DNA of 33,868 bases. It comes from Basidiobolus ranarum. Its lineage: Eukaryota; Basidiobolomycota; Basidiobolomycetes; Basidiobolales. This document shows positions 10,948-21,206 of this stretch, piece by piece. How positions within the stretch are numbered: the stretch's first letter is position 1; each line of letters starts with the position of its first letter. The notes under the pieces are model-generated. The model made no database searches and was not told the origin of the DNA. It saw only the letters and a list, made by a program, of their open reading frames with translations. Position numbers and translations under genes: made by a program. The stretch spans positions 1 through 33,868 of the forward strand of contig JASJQH010006944.1 in NCBI GenBank assembly GCA_040143965.1, written 5' to 3'.

Positions 10948-11145
10948 TTAGCGACAACGCTGGTGGTCAATAAAAAAGAAATTCCCTTTACGTAATGCGC
11001 AGTTGCTTCCGCATGTAGCACATCTTGTAGTCGTCTCAGAGAACATACATTTGCTTACAATTGGATGGATCCAAGAGTTACAGTTGGTAAATCGGACACA
11101 TTTACCATCCACAAATGATGACTGTCTTTGAAATGCGAAATGTTT
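10948..11145 (-). CDS. 3' exon of an uncharacterised cysteine-rich protein (5' part not resolved; gene or remnant)
   Basis: On the minus strand an open stretch of 65 codons follows a good acceptor (ATATAG at 11146-11151) and ends in a TAA at 10948-10950. It has no ATG at its start, so simple ORF listing misses it. Seven cysteines fall in a pattern typical of small secreted proteins: GKC, TNC, SKC, then RCATCGSNC (C-x2-C-x3-C), and a final QRC two residues from the end. Upstream to 11400, short open pieces can be read (an ATG at about 11374, and another reading containing YDCLYVS), but none joins convincingly and no signal peptide was found. It may be the end of a secreted-protein gene with introns, or a decaying copy. 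It is convergent with VPS9. Confidence 0.4.
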   Translation of the reverse strand, partial: KHFAFQRQSSFVDGKCVRFTNCNSWIHPIVSKCMFSETTTRCATCGSNCALRKGNFFFIDHQRCR

Positions 11146-11447
11146 CTATATCGAAGTTTAAGACTCAGCTCGTAACGCTGGCTTAGTCACTTGGCATATT
11201 TATTGGCCTTGTCAGAAGAGAAATTTCATGCAAGAGAATTGCCACGAAATTGATCTCAGGACCATCTTGGAAGATTTACGTCATGATGAAGCTGAAACGT
11301 AGAGACAGTCATATTTCTTGAGGTTCGTGGCTTCGGTGCCACGGATTCCTGCGATTTGTATGTCCTTGGCATCTCTCTATGACACTAAGGAATGATGAAT
11401 CGTTTACTAGTAATGGAATAGATCTTAGATCCTCCAAACTTTTCAAG
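11146..11447. other. region between the cysteine-rich exon and the CBM18 gene
   Basis: On the plus strand it is the upstream region of the CBM18 gene. On the minus strand it should hold the 5' exons of the cysteine-rich gene, if that gene is intact. A frame of about 36 codons, opening after a TTAG acceptor near 11386 and reading DAKDIQIAGIRGTE, looks protein-like but cannot be placed. Confidence 0.3.
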
Positions 11448-11455
11448 TATATAAA
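11448..11455 (+). promoter_or_regulatory. TATA box of the CBM18 gene
   Basis: TATATAAA, 88 nt before the ATG at 11543. Confidence 0.55.
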
Positions 11456-11542
11456 GGAATCCTCATCATACCATGAAATTCAAATCATACCCGCTAAACT
11501 TTCTTAACTTCCTCTTTAAATTATCTAAATTTAACACTAAAC

Positions 11543-12352
11543 ATGCAACTCTTAAAGGTTCTTGCTATCACTGCTGCTTTCCTCATCTCACCATCTCTAC
11601 AGCAAGATGGTACTTGTGGAAATGGAGTCCAATGCCCTCAAGGACAATGTTGCTCGAAATGGGGCTATTGCGGAACCACTTCCTTTCATTGCGATGGAAG
11701 TAATGATAATGGTAATGGCTCCGGAGGTGGCAGTAACGACAATCCTAATAATAGTGATGGCGCTACATCCACCACTGTTGTTATTGTAACTGCGAGTCCA
11801 AGCCCTACAGATCAGGCAAATCAGCCTAACCCTAATGGCGGAGTACCAACCACCGCCGTTAATCCAGGTGGAGTGATCCCTCCTGTGACTCCAGGTCAAA
11901 ATCCCCCAGTTACAGGGCAACCAGTTGACCATAATCCTCAAGCTACAGGACAACCAGCGGACCATAGTCCTCAAGCCACAGGACAACCAGCTGACCATGA
12001 TCCTCAAGCTACAGGACAACCAGCGGACCATAATCCTGCAACCACAGGACTACCAGTTGGTGAAAATCCTCAGCCTACGGAAAACCCAGCCGATCAAAAT
12101 CCCCAGACTGCAGGCCAACCAGAGAATCGCAATCCCGAAACTACAGGACTCCCAGTGGCACAAAACCCACAACCTACTGGAGAATCCGATAATGCTGGTC
12201 AGCCAGCAAACCAACAAACACCGGTACCACAAGCTCAACCTGCATCAAACACTAACAACGGGCAGAATTCTGGTGGAAATGCGAACTCTGGATTCTCTTT
12301 CAGTACTGCAACTATTGCAGGTCTACTTATGGTAGTCCCATTCTTCTTTTAA
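11543..12352 (+). CDS. secreted, GPI-type CBM18 (hevein-like chitin-binding) protein
   Basis: Intronless, 269 residues. A signal peptide occupies about 1-20 (MQLLKVLAITAAFLI). A hevein-type chitin-binding module follows at 23-51: CGNGVQC, then GQCC, SKWGYCGTT and a final C50, with six of the usual eight cysteines and the Ser/aromatic ligand positions of the S-x-W-G-x-C motif. A Ser/Asn/Gly linker and a Thr-rich stretch lead into eight tandem 11-residue units (120-207) of the form NPQATGQPADH. This Pro/Thr-rich stalk is probably O-glycosylated. The last 17 or so residues are hydrophobic (ATIAGLLMVVPFFF) after an NSG site, as in GPI attachment signals. It is therefore probably a wall or plasma-membrane protein that binds chitin, either the fungus's own wall or another's. 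The start is backed by the signal peptide and the TATA box. Confidence 0.88.
   Translation: MQLLKVLAITAAFLISPSLQQDGTCGNGVQCPQGQCCSKWGYCGTTSFHCDGSNDNGNGSGGGSNDNPNNSDGATSTTVVIVTASPSPTDQANQPNPNGGVPTTAVNPGGVIPPVTPGQNPPVTGQPVDHNPQATGQPADHSPQATGQPADHDPQATGQPADHNPATTGLPVGENPQPTENPADQNPQTAGQPENRNPETTGLPVAQNPQPTGESDNAGQPANQQTPVPQAQPASNTNNGQNSGGNANSGFSFSTATIAGLLMVVPFFF
11900..12163 (+). repeat. 33-bp coding tandem repeat, eight units plus a partial ninth
   Basis: Eight in-frame 33-bp units encode 11-residue repeats; a partial unit follows to about residue 213. Units 2-4 are nearly identical at the DNA level (CCTCAAGCTACAGGACAACC with single changes), whereas units 1 and 5-8 have diverged. That pattern suggests recent expansion in the middle by slippage or unequal exchange. 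Repeat number is likely to vary between strains. Confidence 0.85.
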
Positions 12353-12479
12353 ATTTGACGTAACTGAGAGAATTGCACCTAGCACTTTGATCATTTTCTT
12401 AGTAGATGATTTGTAAAAACAAAGCCTAACGCAAACACAGTCCATTTTTTATTACAATTTTAACTTTCTTATGGTGCAT

Positions 12480-12502
12480 TTTCGATTCTTTACGAATCGA
12501 AA
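12480..12502 (+). repeat. perfect 9-bp inverted repeat in the CBM18 3' flank
   Basis: TTTCGATTC, a five-base loop, then GAATCGAAA. It lies 128 nt after the CBM18 stop and 28 nt before the AATAAA at 12530, so it is probably inside the 3' UTR, where it could fold as a hairpin. Confidence 0.6.
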
Positions 12503-12529
12503 CTGTAAAATCTACCGCGTGGCAGCCTC

Positions 12530-12535
12530 AATAAA
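12530..12535 (+). terminator. poly(A) signal of the CBM18 gene
   Basis: AATAAA, 178 nt after the stop codon. Confidence 0.5.
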
Positions 12536-13391
12536 ATTTGGATCTTTGTTTAAACTATTTGTGAAAGTATGCGCCTTGATCCCTTGATTCTCTGTGGAAA
12601 TTAGATGCATATCCAGTCGCAACTTCATTATACGAGCTGCATGGTATGTTTTAACTCCGACATTCATTTACCTTATATGACAGTTGGCTCAATGTATGGA
12701 ATGGCAGTGTGATGTAAGACTCCAATAGCTATTTTTCTTGCTTTTAAACCTAAATATCCCCTCACTGCTATCTCCTCACCATGTAGACATTTCGAGTGCT
12801 GAATTATTGGACATATGATTGGACAGATCTATATGTATGCATAATATATGGAAAACAACCATTCGATCAGTGATTAAAACTCATGCCAGTCATTCAATAG
12901 GTGTTAGGTAAGTTATTAAGCCTGAAAGATGTTAGCCTGGGTTGTGCTCTTTGAAACTTTGTATCACTACTTCTTTTTCCCGTCTAACGGTAAAAAAGAT
13001 TCACTTTAGAGAGAGAAGAATTACTGTAGTATTATTTGATTTTACTTTCTTCTCTCAACTCAATAAGCCTCCTATTTCTAGTGCAATACGCATTTACCAC
13101 ACTATCTTATGTCGTCCATTACTTGCTAACCTAACAAGTTTCAACTCTTTAACGTTGCAATATACTCTTTCACTTAAAGAACTTCTGCCATTTTTATTTA
13201 AACCACAAAAATAACCCTTGGTTTGTGACAGGAAAACTCCCTTTTATTTACAACCTTACCCTAAGAAATAATACTTTTATCTAAAAGCGACCGAGCTGTC
13301 CGGCATAACAAGCATTCAAGACGGACTCTTAGAATAGAATTTGTCGGTTTACTCTGTATTATCTTCTTTGCAGTTCTTTTTATACTTTGAC
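12536..13391. other. intergenic, upstream of the Byr4-like gene
   Basis: About 850 bp. The only sizeable frame (12942-13214, about 90 codons) is a compositional by-product of AT-rich sequence without recognisable features. A pyrimidine tract ending in TTTGCAG lies about 20 nt before the ATG at 13392 and could be the acceptor of a 5' leader intron. Confidence 0.45.
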
Positions 13392-15604
13392 ATGTTTGAC
13401 ACTACCCGCCTTTTAAACTACCTTTCTAAACCAATTGAGCTTTCCCACTCTCTTTGGCCGGATCTAGACCGTACTTTGAATGAACAAAGGCGAAATCAGT
13501 CCACTTCGACCTCTAGTCATATCACCGACAATGAAAATACACTAGAGTTTCCAATTTCCGAACCCACTACTCCCACTCCCAATTGTACAAAACCTCAAGA
13601 TTTCTCTACGTCACTGGGAGAAGTGGATACCTCGCTTCGCTCACTATCCTGTCATAGTCCTATCCTCTCCTGTAATAAAGAAGACGTTGGTCAAAATGGA
13701 ATATCCCCTGATATCCCTAGTACGCTAAGTAACAGCCAAGCTAGACTTAAGTTTAGTTCGTCCACTCCTCAACTCCGTATCCTTAATCAGAACAAAGATC
13801 GCTCGCTACTTGCTCTCACTTCTAATACTACCTCCTCCAAGTCGTCTTGCACCTCAACCAACCAGAGTACTGAGGGGGAAATTGCTTTTGGTTCTTTTGA
13901 TGGCAGTAAAAAGTATAATTCCAGGTCTTCGTTCGACGAAACACTATATGTTCGACGACGTCGTATGAATCAATTTGACTCCAATCCAACTAGTCAGTGG
14001 AATTGGAATTCAGAGGATACTGAAGAAGATTTTGAAACTGATTTGATAAGTGATGATTCTCCCATCGCTACACCAGCAGTCTCACCCTCACCCTCACCAT
14101 CGCCCACTACTTCACCTCAACCTCAAAAACATCAATTCAGTAAATCAGAAAGTCTTCCCAAGAAAGAGGCACTTGTAGAGAAAGGATTTCACAATGACAC
14201 GGAAATATCGAGTGATCCGACCAAGTTGAAATTCAACAATTCAACTCCACATGTCACTGGAATGGTTAAAGTTGTTGGGACCACTCCACCAGGTAATTCC
14301 GATTGGTCTGATGAATTAGTTGGTGGTCTTGATTTTGATAGTAATGATGAATGGGTTAATACATTTCTATCTAAAAACAAATGTCATCAGAGTAGTTGCT
14401 CCTCTTTCTCTTCGAAATCTAAAACTACTTGTACGAATAGCACAGACTTCTCTATCTCACCCGTATCCTTAAAGCACCCCAAATATACCGATCATCTATA
14501 CACCAAGTCTGAGCCTCGTCCTTATCGTGCCACGACTCCTCTCAAAACCATGATATCCTCAAAAACGGTGGATCGATCATGTATAAATCACCTCAGCCTA
14601 CCCAAGAAAAAAAGCAATAAGCAAGGGATTCGAGAAAGTGGACGATACGATTCCCAAGTTTTTAAAAATCCAAGACATTCACAGCGAATTCCAAATCCTT
14701 CCACGGCTCTTTCACCAAGTAACAATTCTCAAACGCGATACACCACAGACACTAGATCAGGTAAGCTATCTTTAATGGAATATTTGACTAATATAGAATG
14801 AGAGTTTCATTAGTAACACTATTTATAAAATCACTTTCGATCTAGATTCTTGGACTACTCACACGTCAAAGAACCACTCACCTAGAACTATTGGTAAAGT
14901 AACCATGTCAAATCAGCTCTCGGGCTCCACTCGACATACACTAGATTATTCTATTGATCTTGAGGATGATACAAGCTTTGAAAGTGCAATTCAAGAACCC
15001 AGCAAAGGTCGTATCACACAACCCCATCTCAACGAACTAACATCCCCAAGTCGACCTAGCTTGATCCCCTATGCATTTGGAGAAGGGAAAAAGGCGCATA
15101 TCATTGGGAATATGTTATTCGATCCGGAGAAAATGTGTTGGAGGAATTTAAGTGAGAAAGGAATAGATGAAAATGAAAGAAATTCCGATCCATTTGAGAA
15201 TTTTTCATCTGACGAAGAAGATATCCATTCGATTCAAGAAACACAACCACCCAAAGAAGAATTCTCGGTTGGAACTGAATTTCAATTAACCGCTGAAGAA
15301 TTACGTGAAATGTTCAAGACAGAAATGGAACATAAAATTCACATGCAACGATGGTATGTGAACTCCGATTTATATACGAATCATGATCGGATAGGATATA
15401 AAGATCCAATCATACGGGAAGTAGAATTGTTGGATATACGTTTGGTAAATAATCTTCTACGGTAATCTCTAACCTATTTTTTTACCTCCATATTTCTAAC
15501 TCCTTGAAATCATTTTTAGACTTGGCCAGATCGATTTCAATCTAGATCATCGCGTTAATTTGGTGTGCAAGAGACACATATTATTCACTTCAACTTCAGA
15601 ATAA
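13392..15604 (+). CDS. byr4: Byr4/Bfa1-like mitotic exit/septation GAP subunit
   Basis: Three exons (13392-14760, 14846-15461, 15520-15604) give 689 residues. Most of the chain is Ser/Thr/Pro/Asn-rich and low-complexity, including a run of SP dipeptides near 240. The recognisable blocks are short: acidic, tryptophan-containing motifs at about 202 (QWNWNSEDTEEDFE) and 305 (DWSDELVGGLDFD), the block HIIGNMLFDPEKMCW at about 540 followed by DPFENFSSDEED, and FQLTAEELREMF with MQRW further on. I matched this order to Byr4/Bfa1, the scaffold that pairs with the TBC protein Cdc16/Bub2 as the GAP for the Spg1/Tem1 GTPase at spindle poles and so restrains septation or mitotic exit. The assignment rests on recalled motif similarity, not on an alignment. 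An upstream in-frame TAG at 13335 and the first ATG set the start. Confidence 0.65.
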
Positions 15605-15923
15605 ACGAAATCGATTCAATTTATGGGTACCATCATAATCTGCCATTTGATGGCCTTCGAGCGAGAGAGGCAATGGACGGTATATATTTATTATCAGTCA
15701 TCCAAATTCCATTGGAATCTCAAGATTTCCTCAGTTTACATAACAGACATATACAATGGTCAAAGTAGGTGAAAGTGGTGGTGGTGGTGGATAGGGATCA
15801 ACCTTTCTAGAACTCCCATTGAATACTAAATAACATAACGATCCAAGTTCAACGATTAGATAAAGTAAGAAAAGCTGTAAAGATTTAAAAAGTACTTGAT
15901 ATTACATTGTAAATATTATTATA

Positions 15924-15964
15924 GAAAAGGGAGAGGGAGAGAGATAGAGAGAGAGGGGGGGAAA
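15924..15964 (+). repeat. GA-rich purine tract
   Basis: A 41-base run of purines broken by one T, mostly GA dinucleotides, ending in seven G and three A. It is a simple-sequence repeat. Confidence 0.8.
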
Positions 15965-16156
15965 CAAACCCAAATATTTTTCTACTTTAGGGGGTTCCTA
16001 TAGCACATTGTTTTTCACTCAAGTTGATGGGTAAAGAGATAGGTGAATTCCAGGGTAAAATACACTATATTTCCGGTTTGTGAAGAGGTGAAAAAGTAAA
16101 AGCATGTTAAGGGGAAACAAGTCGATATTGAAAGAAAAAAGGTTGGTAGAGTGGAA

Positions 16157-16178
16157 GGGGAAGGGGAAAGGGAAAGGG
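16157..16178 (+). repeat. G-quadruplex-type motif
   Basis: Four G-runs (4, 4, 3 and 3 Gs) separated by loops of two or three As within 22 bases. This meets the usual G3+ with loops 1-7 rule for intramolecular quadruplexes on the plus strand. Confidence 0.6.
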
Positions 16179-16617
16179 AAATAGCTAGATATGATAATTG
16201 ATATGAATAACGAAAAGGGCATCAAAACTTGGGTCCGCTTAGAATTTCTGTAAGTGAAATAAAGGATCACTAGAACTGTGGTGAAGTGGAGTGGAGTAGT
16301 GGAAAGGGGAGGTGAGATATTGGATGACAATTAAAGAAGTACAAATCCATGCGAAACAAAAGTACAAAAACAAAATGGATTACAACAAATGCTTCCAAGG
16401 TCCCCCATCCTGCGGTTATTTGTTTTCAAACAACCAACTGAGAAAAAGAGAAAAAGGATCTAAAGTACATCCAACCATTATCTGAAATAAAGGTCTATAA
16501 GAAAAAGATGAAGAGATGGTGGTAGCCTGACATATTTAAAAGGCAAATATCGATATACCCGAGAAAGGTGCTTGAGTAAAGTAATGTAAAGAGCTAACAT
16601 GAACCGAAGATAGACCT

Positions 16618-19600
16618 CTACATATAATTGTACCCGATATCATTCATACCGATCAAGTTCATGGGCGCGCCGTAATTAGGCGGTGCCATATTGTTGTAGC
16701 CATAGTTGATCATATTCGAATGTTGAGGAGCCGGGTGTACCTGCTCTCTCTGAAGTTTGCCCTGTATACGCTTCCCATAAGGTGTATTGCGAATAGCAGG
16801 AAGGAGTGGTCGAATCGCATCAACCAACTAGTAGGAAACAAGATTAGGGTTATTGTGTTTCGATTCAGGTCAACGAATCACTTTTTGTACTAACCATGGC
16901 ACGTTGATTGACCTCGGCGTAATCGAGTGCCGTTTGGACTACATAATTACCAAAGGAATCTCTAAGTAGCTTATCAAGTCTCTCGCGGCTAAGAAGTTCC
17001 TCGATAAGCGCCTGACGAGTGTCAAGCTTAGAGACACGGATGCACTAATAAAATAGGAAGCGTTCATTTCCAAGAACACTATTGGGGTACATGATGGTTC
17101 AAACGTACCTTTTCCATAACATTAGAGCTAAACTTTTGCACTGACAAAAGACAAACATTCCCAACAAAACGACGAATTAAAGGATCGGAAAGTTGACCTT
17201 CATTGAGGTCCAACACATATTGTACAACATAATTTCCAAATGGATCCTACAAAAGAAGGTTAGGAACTAATAGATGAAGGAAAAGGCCTTGAAAGAGGAT
17301 TACTTGGACAAGAGTAAGCGCATGGTAAGTAATCTCCGAAACCAATTGTCTCTAAAGGAAAGAGAAGGGTATGGTTAGACATGGCCGAGTGTCCTTGAGA
17401 TATGAAAAAAGCACCTTCTGAGATTCTGATGAATAATCAATGCATCGTTGAAGAACGCAACAGCCATGACGATGTGTAGCAACCTCGATAAGACTCTTAC
17501 AGACCCCATTATATATAAACTAAAGAAACGGACGATTAATAGAAAACTCAACAGAAAACGACATTCAGAATCAATGTTGAACCTGGTTGTCTGCAGGTTT
17601 GAGGCGGTTGAGGCATTTCTGGATTACATGGTTACCGTTTAAATCCTACAAAAGGAATACCAGTTTAGTTGACGGTATTAACGATAGTAGCTTGCGATTG
17701 GATTATACTTTGATCAGTGTGACTATGTTAGGATTAAGTGCAATCATTATCATTCGAATCTGCAAAGGCAAATGGTTAGAGGCTTGTAATTGTGTAGCGA
17801 CAATTGACCAACGCTTACCTGTTGAGAGTTGGACAAAAACTCGATCATTTTTTGTACAGCCCTGGTTCCATGCATATTTAGTGCGATGTTGACAAGCTCA
17901 GGAGCAACCGTCTCTACGATAACGGTCCTTTGTTCGTCATTGCAAAACTCGAGAAGCTTTTGACAAAGATAGTTGCCAAAGGGATCGGTCATCAGCTCTA
18001 CAAAATGGCCAAATACTTCATGGAAGATGATATCGAGATACTTCGGATTTTGCTCCTCAAGTTTCTTCTGCAAGTATCTACATCCATGTTGGTCTTTGCA
18101 CAATGAGTATATTTCCCCAATCATATCTTCTATGGGTATTCCAGAGAATCGGTTTGAAGCTTCAACATCACTCGATGCTCTCTTGGAGACTTGTTTGTTG
18201 CCGTTGGGATTAGGTTGGACAGATTTACCATTATTGGAGTTAGGATGATTGAACCCATGCTTGGAAGACGTTGAGTAGTTATTTGGGGGAAAGCCGTTGC
18301 TGTTCATTTGGTTATAGAAAGTAGGGCTCAACGGACTGACAGGATAATTAAATGGATTCCCTCCGGCACTAACAGGGGATAGAATGGAGCGAGGCGAGTC
18401 GGGTGAAATAGATTTAAAGACGTGGACAAAAGTACATCTATCTCCACGAGAACAATGGCCCTGCTGAAAGAAACGGCAAACGTTACTTGAGGGAGATGTA
18501 GGTATATCACTCAAGTCTCGTGCATTGTTAGGATATTGTTGGATTCTGTGGTACCCTGGATCAATATTGCTGATGGGAGAAGTCACATTTTCTGACAGAA
18601 ATGCTTCTTGCTTGGACATCTCATTAGCGTACATTACAGTGTTGATAGATGGCGGGGGGCCTTTTCTGGTACTAATATACATAGATGCAGTTTGTCTCAA
18701 CGGCGGTCTTGTCTGTCTATAACCATGGTCACTTGATTGAGCTGAAGGATATTGCTCCCACTCTGAACCGTTCATGCCACCATTGGTTTGGCGAGAAGTC
18801 TGTGGTAGATACGCCAGATCCAAGGCAGCAGAAGAAGTCGATAACTACAATCAACAAAATTAAGAATCTCGGATAATCAATGATCAATAAATGATAACCG
18901 CTACACACCAAATCCGAATAATTATTTCTATCGGCAATGGAAGGAAATCTTTTACTCTTGCTTGTTGTTGCTTGAGGGTATCTTTGATTATATCCTAAGA
19001 GACAAGATGGATCAGGATACAAGCCATTGCTTTGCATAGATATTGAAAAATTACCAGGATTGATGTTGTCCTCCTCGAAAACAAGCATTTCAGAGAAACC
19101 AGGGAAATCTGAACTCGGATTATGATGGACATCTTCTAATCCTGAGCGCTGTTGCCCATGAACACCTTGGCCATTGTTTTCATTGAACATTGCCATTCGA
19201 GCACCACTGAAAGTAGGCAAAAAGATAAGCAAAAGATCCGAATAATCGACAGCGTTGGAACTTACTCATTAGTATGCATTTTGGGTTCATTTAAAGTAAG
19301 ACTTTTGAAATCCTCCCAAATATTCAACCTATCGTTTGAGTTCCTCCGGGAAACAGGTACTGACCGAGGAGGTGGAGACATACCACTCGACCTTTCGTGA
19401 GACTTCTTCGGCCCATAGCCATTGTTATTCGCGTGAAATGGGCCAAAGTTGCCTGAAAGATCATTCATTGAGGGCTGAACCAGAGGTGTTGGGCGAGCAA
19501 TTGGAATAGTATTAGATCTTGCCCTGGTGTCAATTTGAGGATTCCCATTGGATCCACTGGAATGAAATGAAGCGGTAGTTACTGGCAAACCGGCAGAGTT

Positions 19601-20203
19601 TAAACCTGCCTTATTATTATGATGTCTGAAGTTGTCGAAGTTCTCATTCTAGAATTCGATGAAACCATTAATATCCATAAGAAAAATGAGAATTAGCTTG
19701 AAAGCTCTTACTTGAGTTAACCTCTTATCAAGGTGCGAAGATGGATCATTATCTGGCTAAAAGATTCAAACTCCAGTTAGAAGACTAAATAATTACATGA
19801 GCTTCAACCTTAGAAATGGGCTTACTTCAATAGAGCCATAACCTTCACGACTCTCAGGATCAAAAAGCTTAGTGTTAGGTAGCAGTCCAAGCCCATCAGC
19901 AAAGCCACTTTGATATACATCTCTAGGATACTCGTGTCTTGGAGAGATTAGACTGTTTAGCATTAAACTTCGTGCATTTCCAAATCCTCCATCATTTGGT
20001 CTCGAGTCTCTATGCGCAGTATAATTGGCGGATTGAGTGTCAATAGAGAACGATACGTTCCTACGCAAATGTGAACCAAATAGTGCGTTCCTGTTTCTGC
20101 TCTGATCGCCTGATCTGTTTGAAGCGCCTATATTGTCTTGGGTGCGAACTTCATAGGAATTAGCCCTCTCTGGTTTTCGAAATGACGAATACTCCGGAGT
20201 CAT
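16618..20203 (-). CDS. PUF (Pumilio) RNA-binding protein with an N-terminal-side CCCH zinc finger
   Basis: Eleven exons on the minus strand: 19826-20203, 19712-19756, 19266-19648, 18909-19206, 17819-18844, 17583-17645, 17415-17519, 17304-17351, 17109-17246, 16895-17044, 16618-16827, giving 947 residues. The first 490 residues are Asn/Ser-rich and disordered. Residues 491-509 form a CCCH finger (C-x7-C-x5-C-x3-H). Eight PUF repeats run from about 605 to 895. Their RNA-reading positions are visible: R1 GCRYLQ, R2 GNYLCQ, R3 GTRAVQ, R4 GNHVIQ, R5 GCCVLQ, R6 GNYVVQ, R7 SSNVMEK, R8 GNYVVQ. By the PUF code R8-R7-R6-R5 read UGUA, so it should bind UGUA-type sites in 3' UTRs and repress or localise those mRNAs. 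R1 (LCKDQHGCRYLQKKL) resembles Puf4/Mpt5 types. The C-terminus is Asn/Tyr/Met-rich. The donor after exon 6 is GTTCAA, weaker than the others. Confidence 0.92.
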
Positions 20204-21206
20204 TGAGATGTTTCACTTGATTTCGAAAAAGAAATGTATATTATTGCGATTGGGGAAAGAAACAATAGTATAGAGGTTGAAATTGAGCTCAGTAGATTAG
20301 CTATGTGAGAATTTCGAGAGTACAGGAAAGGAAGGAATAGAAAGTATCTATCTCAAAGTAAACACTAGTAAAGGAGAAAAGAACGTTCTAAACTTGGGCT
20401 TAAAAGGTGAATAAATAACTGAGGTCAAGAAAGACCAGATGAGATAGCAAATGCACTCAATCTGAGTTTGCAAAAAGTCAATTAAGTAAACCACAAAAAA
20501 TAGCCTATTCAAGTATATATTAAAGTGAAGATTGACGATCTGTTGATTGAGTTTCCTCTTAATTTTGTGACGAAAAGAAAGAACAACTGGTAGACTAAGC
20601 GCTACTTACGAACCGAGCTAATTTCTTGGGAACTTGAACTGCTGATTATTACGAGCCTGGCCGAAATCTACCAGCTCGATAATATTGTGAAAATCATATT
20701 GTGGGTTCAAATGATCATATGAAACAAATATGCGAAAGCTTGTTTAATCTAAGATGAAATTCGATGATTCAATGGTTAACATAGTTTAGAGCACAAATCA
20801 ATATAATACTATAAATGCGTTTCAATTGGTTGTCCCGTTGATACTGTAGACGAACTAGATGAGGAGTCTGTTGTGGAAAAATTTTCGACAGTCGGGCAGA
20901 GTAACAGAAGACCTCCAAAACTAAGACACAACTTACTACAAATGCTCTCTTGATTAACCCGGATGTTTGTGATTAATTGCACCAATCTGTTGCTTTAAAG
21001 GTGAATTTTACCGCAATTTGTGACTCCAAGGACTGTTGCTACCCTCATTATGAGCCTTTTTAAGCGTGTTTAACTTTCGGGTTAGTCAAGATTTAGTAAC
21101 AGCCCATGATAGGCTAATCAGATTCATCAAAGCAAAAATTTCTTTTCCAAGCCAGTATCGAGGTCTTAGCTTGTCTTTGCTCTATCGTTACTGATAAACT
21201 GAAAAC
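20204..21206. other. shared divergent promoter region of the PUF gene and FMC1
   Basis: About 1 kb between two diverging starts. A strong donor GTAAGTAG on the minus strand at about 20609 with possible acceptors near 20460-20510 suggests a 5' leader intron in the PUF transcript. No coding region or RNA gene was supported. Confidence 0.4.

Larger units (their letters stand above)
15605..16617. other. tail-to-tail intergenic between the Byr4-like and PUF genes
   Basis: About 1 kb without a supported gene. It has two unusual purine-rich blocks (listed separately) and several further G-runs on the plus strand. A 67-codon open frame at 15565-15768 overlaps the end of the Byr4-like gene in another frame and shows no known motif. 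Confidence 0.5.

Noticed and set aside
11597-12031. Minus-strand open frame of 144 codons opposite the CBM18 gene
   Set aside because: It is a shadow of the 33-bp repeat, whose length is a multiple of three and keeps the opposite strand free of stops; the plus strand has the signal peptide, chitin-binding module and GPI-type tail.
13777-14470. GTATCCTT at 13777-13784 and 14463-14470, U12-like GT donors
   Set aside because: Both are in the long uninterrupted first exon of the Byr4-like gene with no stop to avoid and no suitable branch/acceptor pair.
15563-15599. Alternative intron near the end of the Byr4-like gene (GTGTGC to TTCAG) giving a different C-terminus
   Set aside because: It would be only 37 nt long with no clear branch site, shorter than any other intron I traced in the window; reading through to the TAA at 15602 is simpler.
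19010-19030. GTATCCTGATCC on the minus strand as a minor-intron donor
   Set aside because: It codes LYPDPS within a continuous PUF-protein exon and lacks a branch site.
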